A stretch of 64,000 bases of DNA from Luteimonas suaedae (GTDB lineage: Bacteria > Pseudomonadota > Gammaproteobacteria > Xanthomonadales > Xanthomonadaceae): positions 372,001 through 436,000 of the forward strand of contig NZ_VSSP01000002.1 of NCBI RefSeq assembly GCF_008312895.1, given 5' to 3'. Shown piece by piece: positions 60,953 to 64,000 of the stretch (position 1 is its first letter; the number at the start of each line of letters is the position of its first letter). The notes under the pieces were generated by a model. It was not told the origin of the DNA. It was given only the letters and a program-made list of their open reading frames with translations, and did not search any database. Both the position numbers and the translations under genes were made by a program.

Positions 60953-61489
60953 TTAAGGCCTGAAAATAGTGTCGATTGCGGCCGCGGAAGTCGGGCCGGG
61001 ACGAGTGATCCCCACCGTCGGGTTGAGATCCTCGGCATCGGTCGCGTAGGCGGTGATCTGATAGATCGGGTTCGGGTCCTCATTGATCGGCCGCCCCATG
61101 TCCAGCGTTGTGTTGCCGCTGATGCACGGGCCGATCAACCGGGAATTGACACTGCTGATCATGGCCATGTTCTGATCCTCGACCCAACTAACCGGGTCGA
61201 AGTCGTCGTCGCAGACCTGGTTGGGCGTGACTGTGGGGCAGCCGCTCGTGCTTGTTTGGTTGACGAGATCCTCGATTCCGCACTCGGTCATGCGCGCCAC
61301 GCCCTCCGCGCTCTGAAAAGCCACATTGACTGCACGGTAATTGGCCGACATCCGCTCCTGCATCCCCGCCACCTGCATGCCGACGATGCCGATCAGGGCC
61401 AACAGGATCAGCATGATCAAGGCGATGTACAGCACGGCACCGGATTGCGAGCGCCGGCCTCCGGGGGAAGAACGTTTGGAACGAGGCAT
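60953..61489 (-). CDS. pilX: Minor pilin assembly protein PilX
   Basis: The 178-residue protein has leader PRSKRSSPGGRRSQSG cut before AVLYIALIMLILLALIGIVG. It lacks the usual Glu at +5, as PilX proteins commonly do. It has MQERMSANYRAVNVAFQSAE, the conserved PilX region, and a cysteine-bearing globular domain. ATG 61489 with AGGA eight bases before it was chosen over the frame start at 61606. It lies 14 bp upstream of pilY1. Confidence 0.88.
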   Translation of the reverse strand: MPRSKRSSPGGRRSQSGAVLYIALIMLILLALIGIVGMQVAGMQERMSANYRAVNVAFQSAEGVARMTECGIEDLVNQTSTSGCPTVTPNQVCDDDFDPVSWVEDQNMAMISSVNSRLIGPCISGNTTLDMGRPINEDPNPIYQITAYATDAEDLNPTVGITRPGPTSAAAIDTIFRP

Positions 61490-61502
61490 GACGTGATTCC
61501 TG

Positions 61503-62660
61503 TCAGTTGCCGTAGAGGCGGTTGCGCAAGGCGATGGTGGCTTCGTAGCTGGCCCGATACAGTCTGTCGTTTTCCGCAGGCGGCGTGAAATCCACGCCGA
61601 GAACATTCCTTGCTTCTGCTTGTTCGGCCGCGGCCAGATTGGGGCTGCTGGCCAACAAGCCCACTTGAACCATGCCTACGCGACGCCAACCCACTGCCTC
61701 GTTGGCGGCGCTGATATCACCTGCGGTCTGACGTACGCTGATATATCCGCTGGGTGGCGCTGTCGCCAGATCGGCAACTCTATCCAGCCCGTACAGCAAC
61801 TGCATGTTCTCGATGCCCTCGACCAACTCTTCCGCCTCGTACGCACCTCCAAGATAACGAGCGCGAAACAGTGCAGGGTTCCCGGACGCTTTGCTAATCG
61901 CGACGTAGTACACGAGCGATTCCGCGCGATAGAGCATGCTCTGCCCCGAAGGTTGCGGCGTGTAGCGCCCGATCAGGTCCGTGGTATCGGCCGATGTCGG
62001 CGCAATATTGACGGTAACCACGCCCTCGCCACCAGCGGAACTGCCTGCGAACACATCTACATAGGTACAGTCGGCAACACCGAAAAAGGTGGGCTCGGCG
62101 ACGCCATCGGTCGTCAATGCACCCCAGCTACCGTCGGCAAGCGTTAATATTTCCTCGCTACCGGTATCGACGATGTTGGTTACCGGTGCACCGCGTGTTC
62201 CCAGATAGCGCAACACGAGGATATCGCTACCTGGCAGCGGCTCCAGTGCCTGGATGGTGGCCGGCAGACCCGCCGGCAAATCCCCGCCTTCTCCAATCTG
62301 GACGGTGTCTTCTGGGCCCGTGTTCGGCGCTTCGTATCCAACCACCGAAACACCGAAGTTCAACGGATTCCCAAGATCGCCTACGGCGCCCAAATGGATC
62401 TCCAGAGATCCCTCTTTCTGCAGATGGGACTGATCGTTGACACATCCGTAGTGGCCCGCCATGCGGATATCGCGCTGCAGGAAATCCATCGCGAAACGCG
62501 CGTTCTCCTGCACCCGGGCCATACCTTCGGACATCTGGTAGGCAGTGCGCGAGGCTGCAAAGACCTGCACCAGCGCCAGTATCAAGAGGCTACCGATCAG
62601 CAACGCGATCATGATCTCGAGCAGGGACATGCCCAGCACGCGGCGTGCACTCCCTTTCAC
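61503..62660 (-). CDS. pilW: Minor pilin PilW
   Basis: The 385-residue protein has leader MKGSARRVLG (GTG start) cut before MSLLEIMIALLIGSLLILAL and the family region RTAYQMSEGMARVQENARFA. DIRMAGHYGC also fits PilW. The start GTG overlaps the stop of pilV. It is part of the minor pilin complex that starts pilus assembly. Confidence 0.9.
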   Translation of the reverse strand: MKGSARRVLGMSLLEIMIALLIGSLLILALVQVFAASRTAYQMSEGMARVQENARFAMDFLQRDIRMAGHYGCVNDQSHLQKEGSLEIHLGAVGDLGNPLNFGVSVVGYEAPNTGPEDTVQIGEGGDLPAGLPATIQALEPLPGSDILVLRYLGTRGAPVTNIVDTGSEEILTLADGSWGALTTDGVAEPTFFGVADCTYVDVFAGSSAGGEGVVTVNIAPTSADTTDLIGRYTPQPSGQSMLYRAESLVYYVAISKASGNPALFRARYLGGAYEAEELVEGIENMQLLYGLDRVADLATAPPSGYISVRQTAGDISAANEAVGWRRVGMVQVGLLASSPNLAAAEQAEARNVLGVDFTPPAENDRLYRASYEATIALRNRLYGN

Positions 62661-63151
62661 AGGCGTGTCTCCAGTTCAAACGAAGTGTTCGGATCGTCGC
62701 CCACTCGATCGCCCCAGGACAGGACAACCGTGACTAGCCCGTCGGCATAGGCCACATTGGCGGAAGCGCCTTCTCCCAGAAGCTGGACGACCTTACACTC
62801 CCAGCTTGCGATCACGCCATTCGCGCCAGTAATTTCCACTGCGGTGCCGACGGGCCGGGGACAACCAGCTGCTGGAACGGTGATTTCCCCGGCAGTGAAG
62901 CTCGCCGCAACGAAGTCGGCCGAGGACAGGCGATTAACGCGCATCTGGTCTACCAACTCATTCGCCAGGTTGGTGGCCTGCGTGCGGTAATTCGCGCTCT
63001 GCGTGTAGCGCAGATTGAGGGTCTGCATCAAGGCGAACCCGAGAAGGCCGAGTGCCATGACCAGAAGCGCAACCAGCACTTCGATCATGCTGAATCCTGC
63101 CACCGAAGCCCGACGTGGTCCCGTACGACCTGACGAGTATGTATGGTTCAT
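62657..63151 (-). CDS. pilV: Minor pilin PilV
   Basis: The 164-residue prepilin has leader ending RRASVAG cut before FSMIEVLVALLVMALGLLGF with Glu at +5. LQTLNLRYTQSANYRTQATN-type sequence follows, as in PilV. Its start overlaps the stop of the upstream fimT/fimU gene (ATGA), and its stop overlaps the pilW start. Confidence 0.9.
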   Translation of the reverse strand: MNHTYSSGRTGPRRASVAGFSMIEVLVALLVMALGLLGFALMQTLNLRYTQSANYRTQATNLANELVDQMRVNRLSSADFVAASFTAGEITVPAAGCPRPVGTAVEITGANGVIASWECKVVQLLGEGASANVAYADGLVTVVLSWGDRVGDDPNTSFELETRL

Positions 63152-63672
63152 GATGGGCAATCCATGGGGGTGATCGCGGCCTGCCCCGTCGATGAAAGGC
63201 GCAACTGGCGTGACAATTGCTGGCCGGCCGGACATGGCACCGAGGAAATCGTGAATTCGAGCCCTGCACCGACCTTCCTGCCCTGATGATCGAAGAAGAT
63301 CGAATCGTCCTCGTCCTCATCGGCATCGGTCGTGATATTCAGCGTATCGCGGGCTTCCACGAAACGGACGACCCTGTCGTTGACGCCTCCTGGCAATCTG
63401 TTCCCGTCCGCGTCGATCCAGACCATCCAGCCATCGCCCCATGAACCGTCGCAATCGGTGCCGGCCGTGCTCGCGCAGAATCCGGCGCCTCCTGGATTGC
63501 GGATCGCCTCCGACCTCGCCAGGGAAAGGGAAGCCAGCAGCTCGTTGCTAGCCGTCGCCACACGATTGGATCGTATTGAGACCTGGAAATTGGGAAAGCC
63601 GATGGCAAGGACCACGCCCAAGATCACGATCGTGACCATCAACTCCACCAGCGTGAATCCCCGACAGCGCAT
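63148..63672 (-). CDS. fimT: Minor pilin FimT/FimU (GspH family)
   Basis: The 174-residue protein has leader MRCRG cut before FTLVELMVTIVILGVVLAIG (Glu +5) and the GspH-like region ASNELLASLSLARSEAIRNP. WGDGWMVWIDADGNR also fits. As the first gene of fimT-pilV-pilW-pilX-pilY1-pilE it probably carries the operon promoter; TTGCAT and TAGGCT with 16-bp spacing near 63715-63740 are a weak candidate. GAGAGG lies just before ATG 63672. Confidence 0.9.
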   Translation of the reverse strand: MRCRGFTLVELMVTIVILGVVLAIGFPNFQVSIRSNRVATASNELLASLSLARSEAIRNPGGAGFCASTAGTDCDGSWGDGWMVWIDADGNRLPGGVNDRVVRFVEARDTLNITTDADEDEDDSIFFDHQGRKVGAGLEFTISSVPCPAGQQLSRQLRLSSTGQAAITPMDCPS

Positions 63673-63885
63673 CGAATCCTCTCCCCTGCCCGCGTGGACG
63701 GGCGCGCAGGTAGCCTATACGACCGCTGCCCGCATGCAATCGCAGGAGGGACAGGCGGTCGTCTGGCCCGACGAACGCGGTCGTGGCGGCGGGATCCGGC
63801 TGCACCCACGCCACCTTGGCCTTCTTCACCGGGGCGACGTGAGGTGCGGTCCGCAAACCGGGCGCGGCACATCAGGCCCAAGCCA

Positions 63886-63916
63886 CGCGGGCCTCGCGCG
63901 CATGGCACGCTCCTAC
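63886..63916. repeat. Partial GTAG-headed element, copy 8 (family A)
   Basis: Only the right-hand half, GCGCGCATGGCACGCTCCTAC, is present next to the end of the partial gene at 63922. The rest of 63673-63885 shows no gene. Confidence 0.6.
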
Positions 63917-63921
63917 GAAGT

Positions 63922-64000
63922 TCAGGCCAGCACCTCGTAGCACGGCCGGTACTGCCCGGAGATCTTCATTCGTCGCTGCTCGACGAAGGCGCGCAGCAGG
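63922..64000 (-). CDS. Unknown gene, C-terminal 25 residues
   Basis: The minus-strand frame reads LLRAFVEQRRMKISGQYRPC and then YEVLA before a TGA stop at 63922; the rest is outside the window. The peptide is too short to identify. Repeat copy 8 begins 5 bp after the stop. Confidence 0.5.
   Translation of the reverse strand, partial: LLRAFVEQRRMKISGQYRPCYEVLA

Overview
The window is a high-GC chromosomal segment of a gammaproteobacterium of the Xanthomonadaceae/Lysobacteraceae type (Lysobacter, Luteimonas or Xanthomonas-like). The reasons are the conserved thrS-infC-rpmI-rplT-pheS-pheT-ihfA-merR-tRNA-Pro block, the Xanthomonad order of minor pilin genes, TonB-dependent receptors of the Xanthomonas/Caulobacter type, and many GTAG-headed palindromic repeats between genes. 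No phage, plasmid, transposase or CRISPR was recognised.

Layout. 1-9035: the end of exopolyphosphatase, a lipoprotein translationally coupled to an acyl-CoA dehydrogenase, an HNH nuclease, an unknown two-part protein, dxs, a TraB/GumN protein and a cupin. 9100-17850 (minus): tRNA-Pro, merR-like gene, ihfA, pheT, pheS, rplT, rpmI, infC and thrS. thrS has a candidate threonine leader-peptide attenuator, and infC most likely starts at a rare ATC codon. 17946-37138: an alpha-glucan (starch/maltodextrin) utilisation locus: LacI regulator, lipoprotein alpha-amylase, MFS sugar transporter, GH13 alpha-glucosidase, pullulanase, a second alpha-amylase and a TonB-dependent receptor. A perfect 18-bp, almost palindromic site occurs exactly twice, once in each divergent promoter region. 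Between these genes lie a lipoprotein esterase, a stand-alone Hen1-like methyltransferase, another methyltransferase and an MpaB-like protein.

37294-52718 (all minus): transaldolase, CaiB-type CoA transferase, a GH127-like hydrolase coupled to an unusual (glycosidase-like)-(FGE-like) fusion, a serine hydrolase, a second TonB-dependent receptor, a LysR regulator, a sodium:solute symporter with a large periplasmic N-terminal part, and a CitE-like lyase. This looks like a second nutrient-uptake region, substrate unknown. 53008-64000: tRNA-Val, uvrB, a lone fimT-like gene, tRNA-Asn, then the type IV pilus minor pilin/adhesin operon fimT/U-pilV-pilW-pilX-pilY1-pilE, visibly richer in AT than the rest.

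The repeats are the most striking feature. A ~142-bp inverted-repeat element with GTAG heads is present eight times (one partial), and several other families are present. In six genes the stop codon TAG is supplied by the end of a repeat, and one copy has been tandemly duplicated together with the last ~110 bp of an amylase gene.
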